Source: Basidiobolus ranarum
Taxonomy: Eukaryota > Basidiobolomycota > Basidiobolomycetes > Basidiobolales
Direction: 5' to 3'
Assembly: GCA_040143965.1 (NCBI GenBank)
Contig: JASJQH010007049.1
Span: 1-23,110, forward strand
Length of the DNA stretch: 23,110 nt
The notes below the pieces were generated by a model. That model was not told the DNA's origin. It saw nothing but the letters and a program-made list of their open reading frames with translations, and searched no databases. Position 1 is the first letter of the stretch; each line of letters begins with the position of its first letter. Position numbers and translations under genes: made by a program. This document shows positions 1 through 10,564 of the stretch, one piece after another.

Positions 1-1716
1 ATTTATAGTTTTGCCAAGATGTAAGCAAACTAACATGTAGAATGTGTTAAGGAAGGTCCCAGGAATATGTGTGCAAAGTTTGGGGTTTCTAGCACAAGTT
101 TAAAACATCTATATATCTGAGAACTTCTAAGTTGGTAAAAATATTCCAAGGAAATTCCAATTGAGAATAATGGGTAATATCTTAGTGAAATATAAGATAA
201 CTAATTACTAAGCTATATATGACTATATAGGTGATTAGGCAATGCTAATTTCAACAGAAGTAATGGTTTTGAGCAATAATCAAGCATTTATTATGACCAA
301 TATGGGCCAAAACTGCATGTTGATGGATATTCAAAGTTACTCAAAACTCTGATTGAACAGTTGATAATATACATATATGGACAGATGTAGAGTCATTAAG
401 GGCCCTGGAACAGGCTTCTTGTCCCCTATTGAAATGATAGCAGATTCACATATATTAAGCTCATAAAACTCGTGTTTTGTGATGCTAACTTCGTGATCGA
501 CTAAGGTACAACCTCACATAATCTTCATACCGCTAGCACCTAGACATATATTAGCTACCATAATACTGCTAATAACATAGATTAATTGTTCAATGTACTT
601 TCTTTGGACATGTTCAGTATACAGTGCATAACCAATGGTTAAAGCGAAGTAAGCGGTGGTGATTGTGGTGTACTAGTTGTATTAGTAAGCGAAATACACA
701 ACGACACTAGATATTTCCTATTGACCACGTGTCTGAGGATTGACAGAAGTGTACTTCAAGATCCTTCTCAATAGTAACCTGCAATCTTGTACATAAATAC
801 TTGCCAAGTCCTAACAAACGCTCTTTGAATGCTGTTTGTGACGAGATAATAGTAACACCTACTCATTATTCGGAAAGCAGATAGCAACAAAAGCGCTAGC
901 TTGTGGCTAAAAGATCTTAAATGGCTGCCGTATGAAAGGATTAGTCTATGCTATGACGAAAAACTGATACAAGATACCTACAATAAAGCTTAACTTTATC
1001 ATTCGTTCCAAACAAGTGTCGTTTCAAATGGCTTTGACAGTCTGAAAATTACAGTTGGAGTCATATTCTTCTTTTCTTCAATGGAAGTAGTATTGATCGA
1101 ACTCGCTTACAGGTGGGATTTTCGTAATTCTATTTGATTTTGTTCACTTGACGATCATAGACTTCTTGGCTCCTAGAAAAAGGTGTTTAATGAGATCTTC
1201 GGACAAGATTAAGATTCAAGCCTAGTATCAGTCATTTTGGTACTTCTTCGGATAAGCCTCAGCTTTGGACTTGGCTCTTTTGTTATTGATTGCCTCTGTG
1301 CTCTTCCTTTTCATAGAGCATCTTATCGTTCAAAATTCAATAAAGCAAATATCTACAGATTCATTATATTACTGGATTAGAAAATCGATGAGAAAAAGAG
1401 GATATACGGATGATTCAATGACATTTAATTACTAATAAGGATAGAAATTTACAAACACTCAATGATTCCACATAGTAGACATAAAGCATCCAAGAAAGGA
1501 TGATCAAAGAATTCATTCATTAACTTTCCTGGATTTATAAACAATCAAAATAACTTTACTACACACCAGGATTGGTTCGAAAAATCTATTTTGACTACTT
1601 CATCAAGTTTGTTGCTAGCTGCTAGTTGTATCAATTGTTTTAGCTCTTATTAATTTAGGAAATACTCTGTGGTTTTCGCTACTTCTAAACTCTTAGCTTA
1701 GTTTTACTACTTTTAA
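1..1716. other. Intergenic region upstream of nse4
   Basis: No intact gene is visible in this AT-rich stretch. The first part (about 230-560, minus strand) carries a decayed copia-like protease patch described separately. The rest, 560-1640, shows only short frames on either strand that match nothing I recognise. The last 70 bases before the nse4 ATG are pyrimidine-rich and probably hold the core promoter and leader; no clear TATA box is seen. Confidence 0.6.
230..560 (-). mobile_element. Ty1/copia-type retrotransposon fossil, protease region
   Basis: Reading the minus strand, a patch around 390-510 resembles the retropepsin region of copia polyproteins: a segment at about 491-506 in the place of the 'LLDSGAS' active-site stretch, then at about 406-430 a strand reading IGDKKPVP followed by TLHLS, the place where copia proteins have 'GDG..V.V.G.GT..L'. 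The resemblance fades toward position 230. It is old and broken many times, and no long terminal repeats were seen. It could be chance, but the order and spacing of the two motifs fit. The call rests on motif reading alone. Confidence 0.45.
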
Positions 1717-3100
1717 ATGTCACAACCAGTCATTTCTGATAATGACCTCGCCTCCTCTCAACTGTTAACTAATTCTCAAAATGGGGTTAGTGAAGAGCTT
1801 CAATCTCTACTTGGTGAAAAACTTGCTACTGTATCAAACAAAGAAGCCTACGATCCCACGCAAGAAAAAAGTGAAAAACGTTGGCTCAGAAAGCAATATA
1901 GAGATCTAATCGTCAACACTGAAGGTATTACTTAGAAAGGAAATTTGGAAGCTATGCTGCACTGATCACTCACCATTAACCACTTTTTCTATAGAAAATA
2001 AGAGAGACCTTCTCAACTCTGACTGTGATGGTCTAATTGATAATATTGCAAAAGCGAATGAGCTCTTTAAGAAGGTTAAAAATCCCTATGAAGCAACACT
2101 TGATGCCAGGCTTCTTGTACTATCTGCCGATATTGGTACTCAAAAGGCTCGTCGTATGAAGATTGATAGTCACTCCTTTGATACTAGTGAATATATTGCC
2201 AAAATGGTTACATTGATGGGTGGTCGACAAGGCATTGAGGACGAGGAAGGGAGATCTATTCTTAATTGGGACACACTTGGTGATATTGCTACAAACTATA
2301 CAGCACGTGCACCTTCAATGGATTTCATGTAAGTCGTAGTCAACTAATATAGTATATAAAGGTGGGAAACTAACTCGAATACTCTTCTTTAGTCTCGGTC
2401 CACTTGCAACCGAGCAGAAAACTCGCCAAATCTCTAAGCAACGCGCACGATTAGAGAAAGATAAAGCATTTCTTACTAAACCACAAGAGGTATGTTACAT
2501 AGCCTAAATGATCAATCTTATTTAACCTCTTGCAACGCTCTAAACAATTTATCTATTTAATTTATTAGCTAAAAGAAGGCGATATAGAAAAGCAGGAGAA
2601 TGAAACGACAAAAAATGTACAGGCTATTGCATCTCTCTTGGAGGAGCATGGACCTATAAACTATTTCGAATTCATCATAAACCCAGAGTCCTTCTCTCAA
2701 ACCGTAGAGAACATATTCTACCTATCCTTTCTTATTCGCGATGGGAAGGCCTATATTGATGATGAAAGTGGACAGCCTATACTCGGTAACAAATCTAGTT
2801 AATCATCCCTTTCTAAACAACGGCACTCTAAACGCTTACAACCTTTGTACAGAGGCATGTATGCCCCCCACTCAAGAAGATTACGCTCAAGGGTTGGTGA
2901 AAAAGCAACTGATTCTAGAATTGGATCTCCCAACGTGGCAGGTACAATATGTCTTTTTACGCAGGCGATAGTTGGCAAATTTACTGATCATCATTAACTC
3001 TATAACCCAGGTAATAATCGATACTTATAATATTCGCCAATCGGTGATTCCAACGAGAAGGAAAAAGACACACAATGTTGCTGGAAAATGGTATGGTTAA
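1717..3100 (+). CDS. nse4: Nse4, kleisin subunit of the Smc5/6 complex
   Basis: Six exons are inferred: 1717-1924, 1995-2328, 2393-2489, 2569-2785, 2853-2941, 3011-3100, giving 344 aa. Nse4 is the kleisin that bridges the Smc5 and Smc6 heads and binds Nse1/Nse3; the nuclear complex acts in DNA repair and chromosome segregation. Sequence support: the N-terminal helix with 'YRDLI' (61-65) followed by ENKRDLL; ANELFKKV (90-97) and 'NPYEATLDARLL', the family's AN-LF..V..P.EA.LD signature; FILGPL after exon 2; and a C-terminal Nse4 domain (about 242-335) with GPINYFEF, KQLILELDLPTWQ and IIDTYNIRQSVIPTR. The length sits between S. pombe (about 300) and budding yeast (about 400). Every junction keeps the family motifs in frame. 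Its 3' end faces the hydrolase gene, 325 bp away. The start is the first ATG after a pyrimidine-rich leader with no earlier in-frame candidate. Confidence 0.92.
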
Positions 3101-3425
3101 ACAACATCACACAATCCGCCTATCTGTTTAATTTCAGCAAAAATTGTACAATAAGTAATCTGCAATTGGCGCTACTTCTCGAAATATCTTGTATTATACT
3201 TTTATTGAATGTTTGCTGCAAATGCAGCTTTATGATGTCTAAATTGCTGTGAATTCAGATTTGAATGAAATACCTTAACAAATATTGTAGTCGAGTTGAT
3301 CGGCCTAGAGGTGTATTGAATAAACTAGAGACTGAATAAACTAATACTATTCAAGAAACAGTCAACCATAATGTTGAACATATAAATGCCAAGTGTTTTC
3401 TATTTTGAAATAGAGCTTAGTAGGT
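3101..3425. other. Convergent 3' intergenic spacer (nse4 / hydrolase)
   Basis: This 325-bp AT-rich spacer lies between the stop codons of two convergent genes. It must hold both polyadenylation regions. Several AATAAA-like runs occur (for example GAATAAAC near 3316 and 3334). No open frame or RNA gene is seen. Confidence 0.6.
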
Positions 3426-5150
3426 TCATACCATTACGGCGGTTAGGAATTCGGATATCGGCTTTACGGACCAACGTTTTACCGTGGTCGATCCTGTAAA
3501 CCATCCGATATGGCCACCAGTTTCAGTAGTTGCCAAAATCACGTTAGGGTTATTTCTGTGAAGTTTGATGTAAGTTTGATGTACGGAATGGCGTGATAAA
3601 CTAGAAAAAACGTCAGTACCTGCATGCTTCATAAGGAATACACTCGGAGTAAGCTACTGGGTCATCAATCGCATTGAGGCAGAGTAGAGGAATTCGGACA
3701 TCTGGAATGAAGCGTGCACAGCTGGCATCGCGATAATAGTCATCAACTGTGTCATACTTGAAAACAACGCGCGTAACTCGATCATCAAATTCCGAAATCC
3801 TCTTGCTTCTTAGAATATGCGGTATATCAAGTAGTCCGGTGTTTTCGAAGTGATGCATATGGCTGCCAGGTGCAATCGTTAGCAGGTGAAAGATCTATGA
3901 TTTTGGGATACAAGGCTACCTTTTGAATACACCAAGGAGGTTGTCAGTTAAGCTTTTGGAGTAGAGATTTCGGTTGATAAAGGTCTCATCCATCCACTTG
4001 TTTGCCCTAATTGCAAGCTAGGTTAGAGTGGGGGGGGAATAAAAAAATAATGCAGAATGATTGATTTACTGACAAATAAAGATCAAAAGGATTCGAGACA
4101 GAGACAGCTCCTACGAATGGGCAGTTGTCTTTTTCCTCACCGATATACTATTAGTAAAAACTAGGGTTACAAACAGTTGAGTGTATATCAAGCTTAGGAA
4201 AGAATACAAACTTTCACTAGAACGTTGGAGCCCAAGGAAAACCCTAAGCCGGCCAACCTGGCTTTAGGTATACGGCTCTGAATGAATTTTAATGCAGTTC
4301 TTAGATCATCAGTATAAGCACCAGAGTAGAGCTGGGTGGAGGTAAGTTGAGTATTTGCACCTATTATGTTTCATGAATAGTAAGCATAGTTTCTGCTGAA
4401 CAGAATAAATCGAATCAAGGCTTACATCCACGAAAGTTTACAACAACAGCACGAAATTGGTGTGGTCCTTGCGTCATAGATTCAACCACCTGTCGGACAT
4501 AAGATTCATGGCTTCCTAGAAGGAACATCAGTATAATTTTGTGGGGTGTTTCATATGGTTCAATATGAACATACCTCCTGTCAAACCATGAAGGATGACT
4601 ACGGTTGGAGTGTCATCGTAAGGCTTGATTTCGGCTGAAGGACACCAGTCCACCGAGATGGTTCCACCGTCTGGAGTCGAAACCAATGTTCTAGTACGAA
4701 ATTATGAGGTTTTGTTTGATCAAAATATGTTTCACAAATATACTACCGTTCGTATTCCACTTGAGCGGTATCTTCAAAGTTAGCTATCGCAGCATAAAGA
4801 GTTTGGAGGTGTCCACTTAATAACCAAGGAGTAGATTCATATTTCGCTTGTTCGGGGTCGAACAAAGAAGGGCATTTATTCCTGATACGCTTCAATAAGG
4901 TTTCCCTTTTTATCGCTCCATCTTCACCTTGATTGGATTCGTCAATGTGAAGCTTTACAGGAGAGACTAGATTCTTTCGGAAGTACCATAAAAAACTTGG
5001 GAAGATAACAGCCGCAGCTGCTAGATATTGTAAGTCTCCTGGATTTACGATTTTACTAACACTGGTAATTCTTCAGTCAAAGGAGTTATAGTAGAGTTTA
5101 CATGGCAAAAATATTTAAAATACAAACCTATTAATCAAAGACCATTCCAT
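3426..5150 (-). CDS. Alpha/beta hydrolase of the YheT / Eht1-Eeb1 family
   Basis: Nine exons on the minus strand: 5150-5128, 5055-4747, 4690-4575, 4515-4426, 4360-4212, 4147-4074, 4006-3920, 3862-3620, 3555-3426, giving 406 aa. Fungal members (budding yeast Eht1, Eeb1, Mgl2/YMR210W) are serine esterases or acyltransferases that make or cleave medium-chain fatty acid esters and monoacylglycerols. Visible: a hydrophobic segment at about residues 14-31 (possible membrane anchor), TPWLLSGHLQTLYAA, the oxyanion strand VVILHGLTGG, VNFRGCANTQLTSTQLYSG, the nucleophile elbow GFSLGS (Ser221), an acid in NAIDDP (Asp349 or 350) and GGHIGWF (His379). The triad is therefore complete. The first exon is only 23 nt and rests on one donor/acceptor choice that keeps frame, so the N-terminus is the least certain part. 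Substrate cannot be told from sequence. It diverges from TRS31 across about 1 kb. Confidence 0.92.
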
Positions 5151-5327
5151 TTTTGAAAGTTTAAACAAGTGTACGCTACTGAACGAAATTAGCAAAGCAA
5201 AGAACAAATACTTTGGATGGGATATTTAGAGCTGCACCTGGTGCACATATTTAGTAATTGCTTAAAATGAAGTCACTGGTATCGATATTTCAGATGTAGA
5301 AACAGCAAAAAAAAAGAAATGACATTC

Positions 5328-5353
5328 GTCGGAACATCGGAAGCCATTCCGAC
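5328..5353. repeat. Inverted repeat GTCGGAA...TTCCGAC
   Basis: A perfect 7-bp inverted repeat, GTCGGAA at 5328-5334 and TTCCGAC at 5347-5353, with a 12-nt loop, lies 175 bp upstream of the hydrolase start codon. Confidence 0.7.
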
Positions 5354-5432
5354 AGGCAAAATTAAAGATTCAATGATTGATATGGTCGATAAAATTGTGC
5401 TGTTCAACGCAGACTCATTGATTAAAAACTAT

Positions 5433-5450
5433 GTGGGGAATTTCCCACAT
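5433..5450. repeat. Inverted repeat TGTGGG...CCCACA
   Basis: A perfect 6-bp inverted repeat, TGTGGG and CCCACA, flanks a short GAATTT centre. It looks like a dyad operator-type site, but no factor can be named. Confidence 0.65.
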
Positions 5451-5522
5451 GTATTTATTTGAGGCTTTTAGTTCATATTATTCTATGGATAACACCTCAA
5501 ATGATTACCAAAGGAATCCCAC

Positions 5523-5542
5523 TTGCCAATGAGAATGGCAAA
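5523..5542. repeat. Inverted repeat TTGCCA...TGGCAA
   Basis: A 6-bp inverted repeat, TTGCCA and TGGCAA, with an 8-nt loop. TTGGCAA-like half sites are common, so a function is uncertain. Confidence 0.55.
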
Positions 5543-5566
5543 GCGAGAGTACTGCTCTAATAATAT

Positions 5567-5595
5567 ATGCTCTGTGGTTCAGAACCATAGAGTAT
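5567..5595. repeat. Near-perfect 29-bp palindrome
   Basis: The arms are 5567-5580 and 5582-5595 around a single central base. Twelve of 14 positions pair by Watson-Crick and the other two are G-T. It is the longest palindrome I noticed in the gene-dense half of the window. It could be a fold-back relic of a small transposon end or a dyad protein site. Confidence 0.7.
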
Positions 5596-6159
5596 CTACT
5601 AAGCTTGTGAACTTCAAACGGTTAAATAGCTGACTAAGCCCGTCTTAGTTTCTCAAAACAAGTATTTGGATCGTGGCGACTAAATCCAATTTATCCAATG
5701 GCTTGGCATGTCTTCGACAGGTTACTTGTCTGGGGGAATGATAACATAGAAACAAGACATATATGAATGCTGCATCATTTATTCACCACTTACCACGAGC
5801 ATTGTATCTGAGAGAGAGATCAAGGAACTGAGGGACATTGGGTGAGCTACAGCTTCAAGAGAGTAACAAATATCGTATATTGTATCAGTTAAAGGGAAGG
5901 TCATCACTACTCATAATTGTTGTATTTAGTTAATTGCATTTGTATTCAAATTTGCTTTAACTAGAATTTTTGTATAGGGAAATCCATGTCAAATATACAT
6001 TTATAATTAACCGATAATAATAATTCAAGCCAATAATAGGCAATACATGATTTATTACTAACCACAGCACCTACGTTTCAGTTCTTTTTCATAGTCAGAG
6101 CAAGTTGAATAAACCGCGTACACACTGGCACTCTGTTAACAAATTGACAAACGATAAAG

Positions 6160-7013
6160 ATGATACCTCAAAATCTAAACCTAAAAACAAACCGTATCTC
6201 TCTGTCCGTATCGAACGATCTTCGTTTTGGTCGTAAGACCAACAACCTTGAACGTAATCTTTCTAGACCTAAAAATGCTGAGGTTATTTCGCTTTGTATT
6301 TTTATTTTCGCCCCAATTTGGCTTTCATCTTTGAAATAACTTACATATAATTTGACCGCTATAACCTACAGGTTAGTCTTAGTGCTTTCTCTTTTCTTTT
6401 TTCGGAGGTGCTACAATACTCTCAGAACAGAGTTCATGGAATTCAGGACCTAGAGAAGCTGTAAGTGGATCACTTTCTGTTCATATATCATCCTGACTAA
6501 ATTTATTTAAAGTTTGAACGAGTTTGGCTATCGTGTTGGTATTCGTACTCTGGAACTTCTTATGTGGCGTGAGAAGAATGTACGCCGAGAGACTAGAGTT
6601 TTGGGGATCTTATATTTCATTAATACTGTCGTTTGGAAGACATTATTTGGTAAACAAGCTGATTCGTTAGAGAAGAGTACGGAAAACGAAGATGAGTGTA
6701 TGTAACATTAAGCTTGCAGTTTAACTATCGTAGCTTTATGGATTCGGTATACTGATATTCTTTTTGCTTACAAATAGATATGATATCCGACAATGAGCCT
6801 CTAGTGAATAAGTTTATTTCGGTTCCTAAAGAGCTTTCTCAATTAAACTGTGGCGCATTCATTGCTGGCATTGTTGAAGCCATCTTGGATGGATGTCAGT
6901 TCCCTTCCCGAGTTACCGCTCACTCAGTTCCTTTGGACGGACAGCCTCTTCGAACAACTATTCTTATCAAATTTGACAAAAATGTTCTACTAAGAGAGGA
7001 TCAAATGAAATGA
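6160..7013 (+). CDS. TRS31: Trs31 / TRAPPC5, TRAPP tethering complex subunit
   Basis: Four exons: 6160-6282, 6372-6460, 6513-6697, 6778-7013, giving 210 aa (fission yeast about 209, human TRAPPC5 188). Trs31 is a Bet3-family core subunit of TRAPP complexes, which activate the Rab GTPase Ypt1 (and Ypt31/32 in TRAPPII) at the Golgi and in autophagy. Family signatures in order: [113 protein letters not shown] and [11 protein letters not shown]. All junctions agree with these blocks. Intron 1 has the weak donor GTTATT; choosing it is the only way I found to join EV to SLSAF. The 3' end faces asp1 at 250 bp. Confidence 0.94.
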
Positions 7014-7263
7014 AGATGCTCTTGTACTCCACTCTCTCGTCACTTCTCGAAATATACATCAATAATCCCCAACGTAATTCTTAACTGCGTATACTTCTAT
7101 ATTCTTCACTTTGCCCTAACAATGATTCAGGGACAAGATGGGATTTTATGTAACATAGTTTCAGGAGCATTATTAAATATATTATTATATCCACAAACTA
7201 TGCACCTCAACAGTGACAATGGAAGACACAAATTTAGGTTAGATATGGATATACATAAGCGAT
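7014..7263. other. Convergent 3' spacer (TRS31 / asp1)
   Basis: A 250-bp AT-rich spacer between two facing stop codons. It must contain both polyadenylation signals; an ATTAAATATATTATTATAT stretch near 7173-7191 is a candidate efficiency element. No gene is seen. Confidence 0.55.
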
Positions 7264-10200
7264 TCACAGGTTTCTATTGAAGTTAGGCAATGCCACACCA
7301 GCTTTCATCTCGGCATCTTTTTGTTTTGCCAAATCTATTTGAGTATGCAAATATTGCAAAGCGCGGTCTAATGCCAGATGATGAGTTAGGTCCCTATTGT
7401 TTGTGGAGCACATTAGTAAATGAGCATGATCAATGGGAGTGAAGAGTTTACCTTCTAGGGCTGACGAATATAGTGTGTCGGTCATCCATTTGTAAATCCA
7501 TGATGTTCGCGTGATGGGCCCCAGGACTGAATCCTACTCGAAGCGAGTATTCCTTGCTTCCATCCGATTCACGGTTGCACTCGTAAAGTTCGAAGGTGAT
7601 TTGGGTCAGATCTAAGGAAACATTAGACCATCATCAATGGAATCTAGCGAATGAAACGACTTACAGTCAAGTTCCTCCAAATCTGCCCTAGTTAATTTTG
7701 TAGGAAGCCCGCTTCCAAATACAACATTCAGCATGGTATGCAATTGGGATTCTGAGGTTTCAGCAGTAAGTAAATACGAAATTAACGAAGTGGAATGATC
7801 AATAGGTCACCTTTGGTAAAGTAAAATCTAGCACTAGGATCGGTTCCGTTACGAATGTCTTCTAGATCACCAACGATCTGGTTTAGCAACGGGATCGAGG
7901 TAAGACTGCCAATCTCCATCTTCTCATCAGCAGTAATGCCAAATTCTTGCGGTGCTACAATGTCGAAAAGAATTTTGGCACGATAATACAACTCGCAAAT
8001 CTGCTCGATCTGCCCGTGTTCCTCTGGTTTGACGAAAATTACCTCCAGAAATTCACGGTTGTGTAGAGCGTCATATTTGAGAGAATCATACAGCTCTGGC
8101 ACCTTGCTCGGGTTAAAATTCTCGTATCCTGGGTCGCAGATATCTTGGAAGATTTTTTCCCAACGTTCTTTAAATAACCCCGGTGTCTCTGAACAGCACC
8201 AAGTTTTCTGGATATGCTCTACCTCCATATTGGCAAAATTATCATGCATCGTAGATCTAAAAGCAGATAGTAGATCGACTGTCTCTTTAAGAAACTCCGA
8301 GATATTCTCGATCTCTTTCGGAATCGTGACTAGCTCAGGAATTTCTTCCTTGGTAGTGGTCTTCATGATCGATACAATTTGTCTTTTTGCTTGTTCTATA
8401 GGCTCCTTAGCAGCATCGCTATCATCTAACATATCGCCTCGGATTTGGATTAAGCCCTTTTCCAATTGAGGAGTATCTAGGAATGTTCTACCAAACACTT
8501 CAGCTAGAAGAGGAAAATGTTAAGAGACAATGGACAAGATGCTTAATTCTGACAATCTATAGACAAGACTAACCAGTGGCCACCACTCGTCTCTCGGAAC
8601 TTGAATAAATGCGAACATCATCAAAAAGCTTTTTGTTAAGGACGGCAAGATCATTCCGCATGTTCTCAGCGACTTCTTTCGTATGGTGTAGTCCAGCATG
8701 AGTGAACTACATAATAAATTTGTTAAGGATATTCATTTGATATTGCTCATATACATCCACATTGAAGACTTACTTCTCCACCCCACTTAACAATCAATAT
8801 AAGCGTTTCAAAATGCCCAGTCTTCTTATTAAATGACGGCTTGAGCTGTACTTTGGTTCCGACGAGGTCGTATTTATTCTCCAAAATAAGCTTCAATTGC
8901 TCCAGCTTAGTAGTATCATCAATACCAAGCGCTAAGGCTTCATTGGACGCGTCAATGACGCTAAGTAGCTCCTCGTCCTTCTTTAGTATGATCTTTCTAG
9001 TAGAGCCTTTCAGTAAGCTGATAAATGGTTGACTGGTGAAAGTGAATTTGACTTTCTGCTTTGGTGTTCTATCTCCATGTCTGAATACAGAAAGGAAGCC
9101 TTTAAGAGTCCAAGCGTTCTCATTGTTTGGCCCTCTACTAAGAAAATGAGAGAACCACCTTTTTTTGGCCGCATTCAGAAACATACGACGTAAGATTTGT
9201 ACGCACATATCGTAATAATTATCGTTTCCTTTCACAAACGACCATCCATTCACATCAATAACATAAGACTTCCCATCTGTACGAAGTAAATCTATACCAC
9301 AAATGTTTTGACCAAATGCGATACACACTTTTTTGACCATTTCCTTTTCTTCAGGTGAAAGGTTAGTGATATAGCGTACTTCTTTACCATCAGCATTACG
9401 TCTAACGATACCGTCGACCACTGGCGATCTGTGGGGAGAGTTAGGATGGTTAAAAACGTCATATGTAATGATATTAAATCATTCGTACTTTCTTGTTTCC
9501 GCGTGGGCATAGCTTGGCCCAATAGTGTAGACTTTAACATCCTCTGAATTGAGTACGTCTACAAATTCCTAGGATCATGGATATTACAATATGCTTCCCT
9601 AAATTATGAAGTAAAGAAAAGTCTCGTTACCTCATAAATGTAAGACCCATCCGTTCTAATGCCATGCATTTCAGGGCGATATTCGCTGGATTTGTTACCA
9701 ATCTAATAATGTAATGTAGGCGGATTGAGATGCAACCGACATATGTGATAAGAAAATGAAGATAATACCTTTCGAAATAGACGTCTGACACCACCACCTT
9801 GTTCTTTGGAATAGTAAATGTAGATATTATGATCTTCGCCATTAGCAGGCTTCTCAACAAAAGGCTTGAGCATGGTTTCTCCCATGATGTCAATTATATC
9901 ACTATTGGAAGTATCTACTTCAGTGTCAGGTATGTTCTCGTTCAGTTGCAGTCCGATATGTCGATAGACTCTGTCGGCAACATCGGCAGGTACTTGTGGT
10001 CCACCATCTCGATGAATAACCAATCTTCTTGGGGTAGGCACCTTGATAGCGTCAAGAATAGACAACACTAAGCGCCTATCAAAGAGTACGTGCTGCATGG
10101 GAAGATCATTAACACAAAAAGGTTTTCTTAATTTCACATACTCCACCGCTGTGTCCAGTGGAAACCCAGTGGAAAAGAAAGAAATAAGGAAGTCGCAGTA

Positions 10201-10564
10201 GGGCCAGTTTTCCACATCTTGGGGTCAAATAAACGAAGAATAGATTAACTATAAAGTAGAGAGTAAAACTAGAGCACGGTGGAGGGAGGTTTATCTCTAC
10301 GCCTTTTAACATACCTTCATCTAGAATCACTTTATCCCCGAATATGACAGTTTCAAATTCCTCATACGCCAAAAGTCGATTAAGAATATTCCGCATGGGT
10401 TTCGACCGTGTTTTGGTGTCTAAAGCACATACTCCAATAACCACTTGAAATAAAACCAATTCAGTGCTTAAGAAAAGGAAAACAATTAAAGCACAAAACC
10501 TACACTTCCTACTAGGAGCAGAGAACTGAAAGAAATGTGGAGAGGAGCTGAATAAACTCGACAT
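7264..10564 (-). CDS. asp1: Asp1/Vip1 (PPIP5K) bifunctional inositol pyrophosphate kinase/phosphatase
   Basis: Eleven exons on the minus strand: 10564-10504, 10443-10315, 10217-9769, 9702-9631, 9568-9489, 9428-8774, 8706-8574, 8503-7811, 7751-7665, 7611-7452, 7393-7264, giving 882 aa (S. pombe Asp1 about 920). The N-terminal half is an ATP-grasp kinase that makes 1-IP7/1,5-IP8: [16 protein letters not shown] (from residue 22), [48 protein letters not shown], and the metal-binding [11 protein letters not shown] with Asp322 matching the essential Asp333 of Asp1. The C-terminal half is a histidine-acid-phosphatase-like domain that removes the same phosphate: RHGDRTPK (380-387, His381), [23 protein letters not shown] (about 518-530), [15 protein letters not shown] and GFSPGAHH (813-820). 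Both active sites keep their key residues, so dual activity is expected. Known roles are phosphate homeostasis, cell polarity and cytoskeleton. The N-terminus before residue 21 is short and is the least certain part. Confidence 0.96.

Larger units (their letters stand above)
5151..6159. other. Divergent promoter region, hydrolase / TRS31
   Basis: About 1 kb without a supported gene separates the start codons of two divergent genes. The hydrolase-proximal part (5328-5596) contains a cluster of four inverted repeats, listed separately. The TRS31-proximal part is AT-rich and includes a pyrimidine stretch near 6076-6090. No TATA box or RNA gene could be called with confidence. Confidence 0.6.

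Noticed and set aside
4031-4038. Run of eight G residues
   Set aside because: Lies in an intron next to the polypyrimidine tract on the coding strand; simple low-complexity sequence without further structure.
8029-8469. 146-codon plus-strand open frame
   Set aside because: It lies wholly antisense to the well-supported phosphatase exon of asp1 and its Ser/Ile-rich translation matches no family.
9799-10071. 90-codon plus-strand open frame
   Set aside because: Antisense to the ATP-grasp kinase exon of asp1; no recognisable product.
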